From Nostoc sp. FACHB-892 (lineage in GTDB: Bacteria; Cyanobacteriota; Cyanobacteriia; Cyanobacteriales; Nostocaceae): 64,000 nucleotides of DNA. Positions within the stretch are counted from its first letter, which is position 1, and every line of letters begins with the position of its first letter. Below the pieces are notes generated by a model. That model did not search any database. It was not told where the DNA came from and was given only the letters and a program-made list of their open reading frames with translations. Of this stretch, positions 1-8,331 are shown piece by piece. The stretch lies in contig NZ_JACJTR010000001.1 of the NCBI RefSeq assembly GCF_014698795.1, forward strand, positions 248,001 through 312,000. The letters run 5' to 3'. Position numbers and translations under genes: made by a program.

Positions 1-2
1 AA

Positions 3-773
3 GTCGAGGGTGTGCGCGTCCTCACCGATAAACGAGTAACTCAGGTAAGGCTAATTGACGGTAAAAAGTGGATTCAAGCAGGAGAGAAAGCCATTGAAAC
101 TGATGAAATTTTAGTGGCGACTGGACAACAGCCGAATCTTGAATCCCTAAATTTGGCAACGGTAGGTGTGAAATGGCATCGGCGTAGCTTAGTAGTGAAT
201 GATAAGCTGCAAACCACTAACCACCGCATTTACGCCTGTGGTGATGTAATTGGTGGTTACGACTTTGCTAATATCGCTAATTATGAAGCAAAAATTGCTC
301 TGAACAATGCGCTTTTTTTCCCCAGGTTAAAAGTAGATTATCGCTCCATTCCTTGGGCAATATTTTCTATGCCGATGGTGGCGCAAGTAGGTTTGACAGA
401 GGCACAGGCAAAACGCCTATTTAGTCGAGACAAAATTTTAGTTTTACGACATTATTTTAAAACGGTGGCAGCAGCCCAACTCCGAAGCGAAACCACTGGT
501 ATGTGTAAATTAATTGTGCTACGTAATGGCGAAATTTTAGGAGCTTCGATATGCGGGGCAGAAGCTGGAGAGTTGATTAATTTGATTGCCTTAGCACTGT
601 CCCAAAAAATTAAAGTCAAAGATTTAGCAAATCTATCTCCTGTATATCCGAGTTTCTCAGAAATTCTGGAACAAACAGCAAGAGAGTGGAGTAAGGAGAG
701 GTTAAATAGCAATATTGCTTTGCAAGAATTTTTAGAAGGCTTCTTCCACTTTCGCCGAAATTGGAATTTATGA
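3..773 (+). CDS. Mercuric-reductase-like FAD/NAD(P)-disulfide oxidoreductase, 3' part
   Basis: The reading frame is open to the left window edge, so the N-terminal FAD-binding and redox-active-disulfide part lies outside. Visible are the end of the NAD-binding domain (ILVATGQQPN), the second FAD contact (YACGDVIGG) and a complete C-terminal dimerisation domain, as in the dihydrolipoamide dehydrogenase/mercuric reductase family of flavin oxidoreductases. In that family the dimer domain normally carries an HPT..E catalytic dyad; here the equivalent stretch reads SPVYPSFSEI, so the histidine is absent and the Glu remains. This suggests a MerA-like paralogue with altered chemistry rather than a true mercuric or lipoamide reductase. 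Substrate unknown. Confidence 0.8.
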   Translation, partial: VEGVRVLTDKRVTQVRLIDGKKWIQAGEKAIETDEILVATGQQPNLESLNLATVGVKWHRRSLVVNDKLQTTNHRIYACGDVIGGYDFANIANYEAKIALNNALFFPRLKVDYRSIPWAIFSMPMVAQVGLTEAQAKRLFSRDKILVLRHYFKTVAAAQLRSETTGMCKLIVLRNGEILGASICGAEAGELINLIALALSQKIKVKDLANLSPVYPSFSEILEQTAREWSKERLNSNIALQEFLEGFFHFRRNWNL

Positions 774-840
774 ACTATCCCACCCTACTTATCTGCGACA
801 CGCTGCGCGAACGCGGAGGAAGGGGAATTACGCGATGTCG

Positions 841-1548
841 TTAAAATCCTTGCATGATAATCCAAACTACCCCCGCAGCTACTAGAGGCACGCTGAGGTT
901 ATCCGTACCGTGGGGTGAGACTGCCTCTGCTAGAGTGGCGAAAGTAGCAGTTATTACCGCAGTGAACAAAGCCCATGCCAAACTAAAAGGTTTTGCTAGG
1001 GGACTTAGTAACGAGCCAGGTAGCAGTAACAGCACCAAGAAAATAGCTACTGTACTCGCCACAAACATTGCTGCCGAACCTTCCCAAGAACGCACAGAAT
1101 TTCCCACTTGGTATTTATGCTGCCCGAAGCGCCTACCAATTAATGCTGCTAGTGCATCCCCCCAGGTCATCGCCATTATCCCAGCAACAGCGATTGGGGC
1201 GCTGTCTACTGGCCCATCTGGTCGCCACAGTAGCCCGAAAAGCAGCGTCACTGAGATAGCGAAATAAACCGTACCAGGGGAGCTATCCTGAGTATCCATT
1301 GCGCCAATGAATCGGTAGCGGTAGAAAAGGTAGTTGAGTCCGATAAAGGTAGCAAAAGGTATAATTCCGATTTCCCACCGATTAAATAGCAGCAAGACAC
1401 CGAAAACCCACATCCCTGCACCAACATGGATCACTTTGCGGGTAAAATCCGGCTTCATATCAAAAAGCCTACGCAGTCCCTCGCCAATGACAAGCAGACC
1501 AATAGCATAAACATAAGAAATTGCAAGCCCGATAAAATCATTTGTCAT
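841..1548 (-). CDS. Phytol/polyprenol kinase family membrane protein
   Basis: This 235-residue, strongly hydrophobic protein has about six or seven membrane segments. It carries the motifs of the diacylglycerol/polyprenol kinase family that includes plant VTE5 and its cyanobacterial relatives: TRKVIHVGAGMW near residue 37, TWGDALAALIGRRFG around 130 and SWEGSAAMF around 155. Members phosphorylate phytol released from chlorophyll with CTP, feeding phytyl-diphosphate to tocopherol synthesis; that role here is inferred from family. The start ATG lies inside a run of three heptamer repeats (1539-1559), so the leader has no recognisable ribosome site. It converges with the flavoprotein gene at 3-773. 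Confidence 0.82.
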   Translation of the reverse strand: MTNDFIGLAISYVYAIGLLVIGEGLRRLFDMKPDFTRKVIHVGAGMWVFGVLLLFNRWEIGIIPFATFIGLNYLFYRYRFIGAMDTQDSSPGTVYFAISVTLLFGLLWRPDGPVDSAPIAVAGIMAMTWGDALAALIGRRFGQHKYQVGNSVRSWEGSAAMFVASTVAIFLVLLLLPGSLLSPLAKPFSLAWALFTAVITATFATLAEAVSPHGTDNLSVPLVAAGVVWIIMQGF

Positions 1549-1559
1549 TTGTCATTTGT
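1539..1559. repeat. Heptamer tandem repeat over a start codon
   Basis: Three perfect copies of CATTTGT. The second copy contains, on the minus strand, the ATG of the phytol-kinase-family gene. This is a short tandemly repeated repetitive sequence of the kind common in heterocystous cyanobacteria. Confidence 0.85.
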
Positions 1560-1648
1560 CAATAATTCTTCTTCCCCTGCTCCCTCATCTCCCTCATCTC
1601 CCCCTGCTCCCTGCTCCCTGCCCCCTGCCTCCCCTACTCCCTGCTCCT

Positions 1649-3400
1649 TCACTTAGTCCGATCGCTATTTCGTCTCAAGTTTTTTTCTATTAACGAAACA
1701 CTACCAATACCTTGAAGAATACCACGACCGATTAAACCTAAACCACGACCAATTATTTGGGTAAGAATAAAAACTATACCGCTACCTGCAAAAGCTAATA
1801 ATGATTTTAAACGCGGTGCGATCGCATCACTAAGTTCTAAAAATAATGTCACTACTAAAGGAATATTAGAAAGTCTTACTAACTCCTGATTTCGAGGAGC
1901 ATAAACTGAACTATTGGCAATACCACGAGGCGCAATTACAAATAGATCATAACGGCTTTCAAAAACTGCTTTTGGCTCACTTATATAATTTCTTAACCTA
2001 TATTTCCACGATAAATCATTTCTAAACCGTTCAATATCTCTTGTAGAAATAAATTGGCATCCATATAAATTTTGCTTAATCACTTCTACATCTGCTAAAG
2101 AATTTAACAGTGGTTGCACTACCCCATTCGCTACCTGAATTAACAAGTTTTCTAAAATCATTAATGCTTGATACTTCGCTTCAGCGCTCACTACCGGATA
2201 GGAGGTATTATCAATGTTCAATTCTGTTTGAAATAGTAGATAAGAATACAATTCACAAACTAGCGGAATGTTATTGAGAATATCTCTCTGCACAACTTTT
2301 GTACTTTGCAGCAATAAATTAATAATTTCTATATTTTGATTTCCTATTTGTATTCGAGAGAACCTTCCAAAAAAATCTGTAATTGCTGATTGCCATAAAT
2401 CGCGCAATAAGGTAAGTTTCACCTCATATAATTGATTCATCTCGATTTCAGAAGCACGCAGTTCATCTAACTGTTTAGCCAATTTTTGCAAGATAAGATA
2501 AAGTAATTCTCGTTTTTTATCTTCACGAAAGATGTCAATTTCTAAAGGGACATCTGTGACATTTTGTAAAGGGAATTGAAGTTTAGTAATGCAAGATGCA
2601 AATAAGGCAGATTGTAGCGCTCCTGGACTAAGTAGAGGTGACACCATTTGCCTTTGCTGAATGGCACTACTCAACGAAGAAGGCAGGGGTGGCTGATCAG
2701 CAACCGGAATATCTTCCTCTTGCCTTTCTTGTGATGAAACCAACAACCGATTTAACAACCAACGAGCCGCTAGCAGTTCTCGCCTCTTTCCAGCTAGAAC
2801 TGCCCGATCTAATACTGGTAATCCGGGAACTTGTAATTGTGCTGTTACTGCGGCTAGGGTAGTATTGATGTAACCAATTCCTGACAAACGTAAATTATTT
2901 CGTAGTTTAGAAAAAGGGAGTGGGGAGTGGGGAGTGGGGAGTGGGGAGTTAGGAGTTGTGATTGTTTCTATCTCCCAAAACCAATAAGAACCACCATCTG
3001 CAACTTCTTGCATAGCGGCGACTAACTCAGTAAGTGGTGTGCCTTTGGGACAATAGCCATTTACACCAACAGATTTTGCAGCCAATAGCAATCCTTGTTC
3101 TTGAATAGAACTGAGGAGCAAAATTGGCAAGTTAGGGTACAAAGCTCTGAGTTGCCGACAGAATTGTAAACCTAGCTGCTGACTGGTGGTAGAGCGACCA
3201 TTACCGAATTCTAAAACAACCAAATTTACCTGTTTAGGGTCTTCTTGGGCAATTTCTGCTAAAATCTGCAAGGCAGCAGTGTCAGTTTCTACTACTCCTG
3301 TTACTTCTAGACTAGGAATTGCTTCTAGAGCTACCCGTAATCCCAGACGAAAAATTGGGTCTTGGTCGATTAACAATAATTTGAGATGGCGATCGCTCAT
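1649..3400 (-). CDS. Pseudo-receiver plus DUF3685 protein
   Basis: This 583-residue protein begins with a response-regulator receiver fold (residues about 6-130). The acidic pocket (D12, D14) and the conserved lysine (K119 in CPKG) are present, but the usual phospho-acceptor aspartate at the end of strand 3 is glutamate (E64 in LVVLEF). The receiver may therefore be locked or not phosphorylated. The remaining ~400 residues match the cyanobacterial/plastid DUF3685 (Ycf55-like) domain as I remember it. A heptamer repeat encodes the linker around residues 148-162 (SPLPTPHSPLPF). It is divergent from the NACHT gene with 143 bp between them. Function unknown; a regulatory role is inference. Confidence 0.75.
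   Translation of the reverse strand: MSDRHLKLLLIDQDPIFRLGLRVALEAIPSLEVTGVVETDTAALQILAEIAQEDPKQVNLVVLEFGNGRSTTSQQLGLQFCRQLRALYPNLPILLLSSIQEQGLLLAAKSVGVNGYCPKGTPLTELVAAMQEVADGGSYWFWEIETITTPNSPLPTPHSPLPFSKLRNNLRLSGIGYINTTLAAVTAQLQVPGLPVLDRAVLAGKRRELLAARWLLNRLLVSSQERQEEDIPVADQPPLPSSLSSAIQQRQMVSPLLSPGALQSALFASCITKLQFPLQNVTDVPLEIDIFREDKKRELLYLILQKLAKQLDELRASEIEMNQLYEVKLTLLRDLWQSAITDFFGRFSRIQIGNQNIEIINLLLQSTKVVQRDILNNIPLVCELYSYLLFQTELNIDNTSYPVVSAEAKYQALMILENLLIQVANGVVQPLLNSLADVEVIKQNLYGCQFISTRDIERFRNDLSWKYRLRNYISEPKAVFESRYDLFVIAPRGIANSSVYAPRNQELVRLSNIPLVVTLFLELSDAIAPRLKSLLAFAGSGIVFILTQIIGRGLGLIGRGILQGIGSVSLIEKNLRRNSDRTK
2916..2957. repeat. Heptamer repeat inside the DUF3685 gene
   Basis: Six 7-bp units (GGGAGTG with late variants GGGAGTT, AGGAGTT), 42 bp in all. 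This is 14 codons, so the frame is kept. The minus strand reads as the peptide repeat SPLPTPH, which is also found in mutL of this window. Confidence 0.85.
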
Positions 3401-3544
3401 AGTTTACTCGATTAGACAAGCACTGTTTTTTGCCAATCAGAAAACAGCTTTGATACAAAACTTTGTCTTCCCTATTGTCACCTGTTTTGGCAAACTGAAT
3501 AAATCGATCATAATTGCCTTATGCAGCCGTCACTGTGTAATTAA

Positions 3545-6500
3545 ATGAACTTGAGTATTCGGCACTGGTTGGCAGAACGCTATCTCGCAATCAATCAAAT
3601 CAAAGAATTTTCGGAGGGGCAATTGGCAGGTATTGCCTACCGAATTGTTCAGGATATGGAAGTCAAAAGCCTCATGCCTTTTGATATCTGTACCTTGGTA
3701 GAGGTTTTAGAACTGCCTTTAGGAATTGTTTGGGAAGAAATCAGTGTCATTTCCCATTTGACAGAAAACCTGTTGCGTAGTCTCAGCCAAAAAAAACCAT
3801 TAAAACGTAACGAAGGCACATGGCTAGCGTTCCAAATCGCCTATCTCCAAGCCTTGCAAGCAATTATAGAGCAGGAAGCAAGGCTGCAAAGACCGTGGCT
3901 AGATCGGGCAAGTATACCAATCCAAGCACAAATACCTAAAGAAGATGTGGGTAAACTTATCCTCCAAGACTCACAACTGCAAGGATTACTAAAAACTCTC
4001 AGCCCAGGTAAATTGACTGACACTCAAGCGGAGCAAGCACTGTCTCTGGTTGCAGATTCTTTACTGGTGCAACAAATAAATAATGCTGCCATAGCTTGGT
4101 TAGTTGCCAATGGTGCAGAGGAACCTGAAGCTAAACTCTTAACAGAACGTTTGGTCAACTCACTTCCTGGTAACTTACTGGTAGTCGTTACTGAGAATGC
4201 TGCTTCTTTAGCCCAACTACAAAAATTTTTCCGTTTGGGGATTTCGTTATCTCCCAGTTTGATTGCTCCAGAAGTTGGTTCTACAGTCGCTGAGAAAATT
4301 GACTTGCATCGAGAACATTACCGTGCAAGTTTGATTAAAAACCTCAGTATGCCTTTACTTACAGAATCTTTTTCCCTTAAGGATATCTATGTTGGACAAA
4401 AAGGCTTACCAATAGAGGAAAGTATTTCTGAGCAGGATAAAAAAACTGTTAAACCAGTTGATTTAAAAACATGGGCACAGCAACAGCTAGCTGATTTAGA
4501 AACGATCGCTGTGATTGAGTCGGAACCTGGCTATGGAAAAACCAGTTTTTGCCAACTCTGGGCAGCACAGATAGCACAAGAATTTTACCCTGTTTGGATG
4601 CCTATAGTAATTAGGTTACGGGATGTAAAATATAGCAAAACTTTAATCGAAACCCTCAATTCTGCTTTTCCGATTAATCTTTCAACTTGGTTAGAGCAAG
4701 AAAATCTCCCTTGTCTGTTGCTGCTAGATGGTTTGGATGAACTGCCCCCTTCTGCTCATGGTATAAGGGCAAAAGCAATTTTTATTCAGCAATTACTGAA
4801 CTTTCAGTCTCAGCATAGACACAAAATCGTGTTAACGAGTCGGTCAACAACATTACAGGAAATCGCCCCAGAGATACCCCTACCATTGAAGCGAATTATC
4901 ATTCAGCCCTTGGATGTCGAGGAACTCAAACAATGGTTTCAGCAGTGGGCAAAGGTTCAATCGTTGGCGATCGCTCAAAATTTCTTTACATTCTTAAAAC
5001 AGGCAGGCTTATTTACCAGTCAATCAAAGTTAACAGAACTATCTGCCCTTGTCCGTCAACCCCTAATGCTGCATTTATTGGGCATTTTACACCGCGACGG
5101 ACTGCTAGATGATGAGGTATTGCAATTAGCTGCTAATACCCCAAAGTCTTTTCTGTTATGGGAAATTTATCATCGCCTGAGCCGATGGTTGTTGGGCTAT
5201 CCACTAACTGGTGGGATCAAAACGATGCTACTGCGCTCAGGATCGGCTCATATCCACCGGACTCCAGAAGCGATCGCTAATTTACTCGCTAATCGTCGTC
5301 CCCAAGATTTACTTGAGCAGATGCAAGCGATCGCTCTGAAAATTCTACACTCACAACGTCATCAAATTAATTTGGCTGAGAAACCTCACACTTTGCCAGG
5401 ATTTTACTTTAAAATTCAAGATTTAGAAATCTCACGCAGAGGTGTAGAAGCAAGACAGCGCGTTGCGGGGGTTTCCATATCACTTGCTTCTCCTGTCAAA
5501 GATGCTAGCTTGCTTCCCCGCAGGGGTACAAGTCGGCAAAGCCGCCCAACGCAAGTTGTAGCGACTGCCGCCCAAAGTAGTCTAATTGAGTTTTCTCATG
5601 TCAAGTTAGGAGAATTTCTTTGTGCTAAAGCTGTGACTGCTGAGTTGAAATTATTAACTCAGTACCAAAATGAGGCTTATGGCACACTCACCTTTGTGCT
5701 TGATTCTCCGAGTAGCGTTGCCCAGCATCTCTACAATTTACTGGGTTATGGGATACTTAGCCAAGAAATTGAAGAACTGGCGATCGCAATTTTGCGCCGC
5801 GAGCAAAAGCACAAGTTTTCCTTTGAAGTTTTGTTTCAACGGCTTTTGTCTTTCTGGCGTGCTTACTGTCAAGGCTATTGGTTGGATGAAGGAATAGCTC
5901 ACCAAGCTTTGACTCATTTTCACGCACTGCAAAACCCAGTGAATGTTGAGCAAGTGAATGCTGCGGTGGGACTGAATGTGTTTATATTGCTTTGTGCTTG
6001 CTACCGAGAAACAAAAATTCCTTTTTGGCCTTGTGGCAATCCACTCAATTTAACAGAATTCAATCCAGAGGCTTTAAGTGCGCTAATTGCGAGAACAACC
6101 CTTTTGCATAAAAATACCTTCGCAACCCGAATTAAGTCTCTGGCTGGACTCAATTTATCGGGAGCCTCTTTGTGGCAAGTAATGTTAACTGGGGTAAATC
6201 TTGAGCAGACAAACTTATCCAATGCGGAGTTAATCGGAGCGAATTTAGCTGGAGCCAACCTCCAACAGGCGAACCTCGCAGGTGCAAACCTCCAACTAGC
6301 TAATCTCGCAGGAGCAAACCTCCAACAGACTAATCTTACAGGCGCAAACCTCCAACAAGCTAACCTGATGGGAACAAATCTTAATTCAGCCGATCTTACC
6401 AACGCCTGCTTATTGGATGCAATTCTCATTGAGGCTGACAAAAAATTAGCTGCTGATAATGGTGCCTTGTTCTCCAAAGAATCGTTTCAAGGACTGAAAC

Positions 6501-6682
6501 ATTTGCGGTCGCAGCAACCCTTCTTAAATACCGTCCAAATTACGGCAAACACAGATAATAATTGGAACAAACTCCCCGCAAACGGACTAATTGAAAGCTC
6601 TGAAGGCACAATTGTACCAGTAGATTTATATGATGATGTCGATGATGAGACAGTTTTTGGCAATAACTCCATTGGGGAATAG
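3545..6682 (+). CDS. NACHT-domain STAND NTPase with C-terminal pentapeptide repeats
   Basis: This is a 1045-residue protein. The N-terminal ~310 residues match no family I recognise. A NACHT NTPase follows: Walker A ESEPGYGKTS near residue 327 and Walker B LLLLDGLDEL near 395, the DGLDE signature being typical of NACHT. Residues ~860-960 are pentapeptide repeats of A(N/D)Lxx type (GANLAGANLQQANLAGANL and so on), forming a right-handed helix that usually acts as a sensor or scaffold. STAND proteins oligomerise on ligand binding; bacterial NACHT proteins include antiphage factors. No effector domain is obvious, so that role is only a possibility. Residues about 634-680 derive from an inserted dispersed repeat. 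Confidence 0.82.
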   Translation: MNLSIRHWLAERYLAINQIKEFSEGQLAGIAYRIVQDMEVKSLMPFDICTLVEVLELPLGIVWEEISVISHLTENLLRSLSQKKPLKRNEGTWLAFQIAYLQALQAIIEQEARLQRPWLDRASIPIQAQIPKEDVGKLILQDSQLQGLLKTLSPGKLTDTQAEQALSLVADSLLVQQINNAAIAWLVANGAEEPEAKLLTERLVNSLPGNLLVVVTENAASLAQLQKFFRLGISLSPSLIAPEVGSTVAEKIDLHREHYRASLIKNLSMPLLTESFSLKDIYVGQKGLPIEESISEQDKKTVKPVDLKTWAQQQLADLETIAVIESEPGYGKTSFCQLWAAQIAQEFYPVWMPIVIRLRDVKYSKTLIETLNSAFPINLSTWLEQENLPCLLLLDGLDELPPSAHGIRAKAIFIQQLLNFQSQHRHKIVLTSRSTTLQEIAPEIPLPLKRIIIQPLDVEELKQWFQQWAKVQSLAIAQNFFTFLKQAGLFTSQSKLTELSALVRQPLMLHLLGILHRDGLLDDEVLQLAANTPKSFLLWEIYHRLSRWLLGYPLTGGIKTMLLRSGSAHIHRTPEAIANLLANRRPQDLLEQMQAIALKILHSQRHQINLAEKPHTLPGFYFKIQDLEISRRGVEARQRVAGVSISLASPVKDASLLPRRGTSRQSRPTQVVATAAQSSLIEFSHVKLGEFLCAKAVTAELKLLTQYQNEAYGTLTFVLDSPSSVAQHLYNLLGYGILSQEIEELAIAILRREQKHKFSFEVLFQRLLSFWRAYCQGYWLDEGIAHQALTHFHALQNPVNVEQVNAAVGLNVFILLCACYRETKIPFWPCGNPLNLTEFNPEALSALIARTTLLHKNTFATRIKSLAGLNLSGASLWQVMLTGVNLEQTNLSNAELIGANLAGANLQQANLAGANLQLANLAGANLQQTNLTGANLQQANLMGTNLNSADLTNACLLDAILIEADKKLAADNGALFSKESFQGLKHLRSQQPFLNTVQITANTDNNWNKLPANGLIESSEGTIVPVDLYDDVDDETVFGNNSIGE
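5447..5585. repeat. Dispersed palindromic repeat inserted in frame in the NACHT gene
   Basis: The reverse complement of this stretch (GTACCCCTGCGGGGAAGCAA, then a TTTGACAGGAGAAGC core) aligns closely with the intergenic repeat at 60847-60896. It adds a low-complexity segment (LLPRRGTSRQSRP and flanks) between the NACHT module and the following helical region without breaking the frame. The exact ends are uncertain. Confidence 0.7.
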
Positions 6683-6742
6683 GGAGAGGGAGTGGGAGGA
6701 TGAGGAAAATAATTCAATTCCCAATGCCCAATGCAATAACTG

Positions 6743-7189
6743 TTAGCTTTCTTGCGGGTTGCGGTAGCCAACAAAGTTAATACTGTAGTCAGTAATCCGC
6801 ACTCCTGTTTCTTCTTCAATTTTGCGGATCAAATCTTCTGGAAGTTCCACATGAACATCAAGAATTTGATTTGTATCTATACAGTTGACATGACTGTGAG
6901 AGTCACTGATATTGCCGTACAAACGCCCATCACAGCGTTCAATACACTCAATGATACCTTGACTGGATAATGCTTCTAAATTTTGATAAACAGAGGTATG
7001 ACCGATATCTTTACCTTGTTGATTCAAGCGATCATAAATCTCTCTAGCAGAAAGATGTTCATTTGCTTGCCAAAGTAATTCCAGAATAAAACGACGCTGG
7101 CGGCTGACGCGCATACCCAGGATTTGACAGCGATCTAGCGCATCTTCTAGAGAACGAATTGGTTTTGTAGAAATTGTTTGTTTTGGCAT
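6743..7189 (-). CDS. furC: Fur-family regulator, PerR-like
   Basis: This 148-residue protein has the Fur fold: a winged helix with recognition region SRQRRFILELLWQANEHLSAREIYDRL (in two parts, residues ~28-55) and the metal-site signature SHSHVNC near residue 97. It lacks the C-terminal CxxC pair of many Fur/Zur proteins. The sequence, especially the N-terminal SLEDALDRC and IGHTSVYQNL segments, closely resembles what I recall of Anabaena FurC, the PerR-type peroxide sensor that controls oxidative-stress genes and, in Anabaena, nitrogen metabolism. The symbol is by recall of that sequence and could be wrong for another Fur paralogue. Single gene, no clear operon. Confidence 0.75.
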   Translation of the reverse strand: MPKQTISTKPIRSLEDALDRCQILGMRVSRQRRFILELLWQANEHLSAREIYDRLNQQGKDIGHTSVYQNLEALSSQGIIECIERCDGRLYGNISDSHSHVNCIDTNQILDVHVELPEDLIRKIEEETGVRITDYSINFVGYRNPQES

Positions 7190-7644
7190 ATTACAGCTTG
7201 TTAACTGTTGAGGTGAGGGAATTTTCCCATTTCAATGTTTATTGCTTATTTAATATATGCAATGATATTGCACGCAGCTTTTTTCCCTGTACTTGTGTTT
7301 TGGCTTTTGATGCTGCGAAAGTTACAGGTTGCGATAATGATTTTTTTGCTTGTTGATGGCTACTTTGTCAGACCTTAATCTAAAACAAACTCATTACAAC
7401 TTTAACTTAAAATTGCTGTAAATGTCCACTTTGGGGCAGGCGAGACGCTCACTCACAAGATTAGATAATTTATTTGTTGGAAGTACCTAAAAAGTAAGTA
7501 TTAAATAGAAGTTGAGGGAGAATTGGTATCACTAAATACTAATTGCTTTGTGAAGAAGACTTTGTGCTAGTAAAGGTCAATGTAGCGTCAAGTCCTGAAA
7601 GCTGCTACTGTATATTCTCGATCCTACAGTTGAGCATCAAGAAA
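7190..7644. other. Non-coding spacer
   Basis: This AT-rich spacer between the divergent Fur-type gene and the CRR6 gene presumably carries both promoters. I see no convincing gene, repeat or named operator. Confidence 0.5.
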
Positions 7645-8130
7645 GTGGCTGCTGAATCAAAGACAATTGCGATCGCACTGAATAATGACTTCATTAACAA
7701 TCTGGATCTATCGCCTGCGTCTACGGTGATTGAACAACTGCTGCAAGATGGGGTCGCATCCCATGAACAGCAGTTACGCTTTGATATCAATTATGAACTC
7801 AAAGCTGACGATCCACGGGAACTCTCAGAAATTCCAGAGGTGCGGCTGTGGTTTGTGCGCCTAGATGCCAAATACCCTTGGTTACCATTTTTACTAGATT
7901 GGAAAGCTGGAGAATTTGCTCGTTATGCCGCCATGCTAGTACCACACCAGTTTAGTTCCAAAGAAGGCATTCAGTATAACCCTGAAGCCTTAGAAATATT
8001 TTTGATGCACAAAATCTTTATTTTAGGTGATTGGCTCAAACAGCAGGATATTCCCAGTCTCTCGCGGCTGAAGTCTATGGCCCAAATGCTGGGTTATGAA
8101 TTAGAGGATGCTTTTTTTGAGATATTTTAA
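7645..8130 (+). CDS. CRR6-family NDH-1 (NdhI) maturation factor
   Basis: The protein resembles CRR6 (DUF1817), needed in plants and cyanobacteria for assembly of the NdhI subunit of the photosynthetic NDH-1 complex. Conserved-looking segments are EVRLWFVRLDAKYPWLPFLLDWKAGE, read in two parts, and AMLVPHQFSSKEGIQYNPEALEIF. The frame is open back to a TTG at 7543, but that leader is not protein-like. I place the start at the GTG at 7645 (161 residues, close to family size); a TTG at 7630 is an alternative. No ribosome site decides between them. Confidence 0.78.
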   Translation: MAAESKTIAIALNNDFINNLDLSPASTVIEQLLQDGVASHEQQLRFDINYELKADDPRELSEIPEVRLWFVRLDAKYPWLPFLLDWKAGEFARYAAMLVPHQFSSKEGIQYNPEALEIFLMHKIFILGDWLKQQDIPSLSRLKSMAQMLGYELEDAFFEIF

Positions 8131-8331
8131 TAAAAAAGAATTCGGGACTTAGGAGCCAGAATCCAAGATGAATTCTGTGCTACTGGGGGATAGAATAGCG
8201 TTTCGTAGAGTAAATACTGAAATAACCGCAAAATCTAGCTGTCACGACCAGGTTTTGCGGTCATTCAACAAACGCATAACTATATTGGATATCCAATAGA
8301 CTGATTGCAGAAATTGGGGCAAACTGTTGGT

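Noticed and set aside
6001..6477. 158-codon minus-strand frame with repeats of FAPxRLxCWR type
   Set aside because: It is the antisense shadow of the pentapeptide repeats in the NACHT gene.
7543..7644. Longer N-terminus of the CRR6 protein from a TTG
   Set aside because: The added residues are not family-like and make the protein longer than its relatives.
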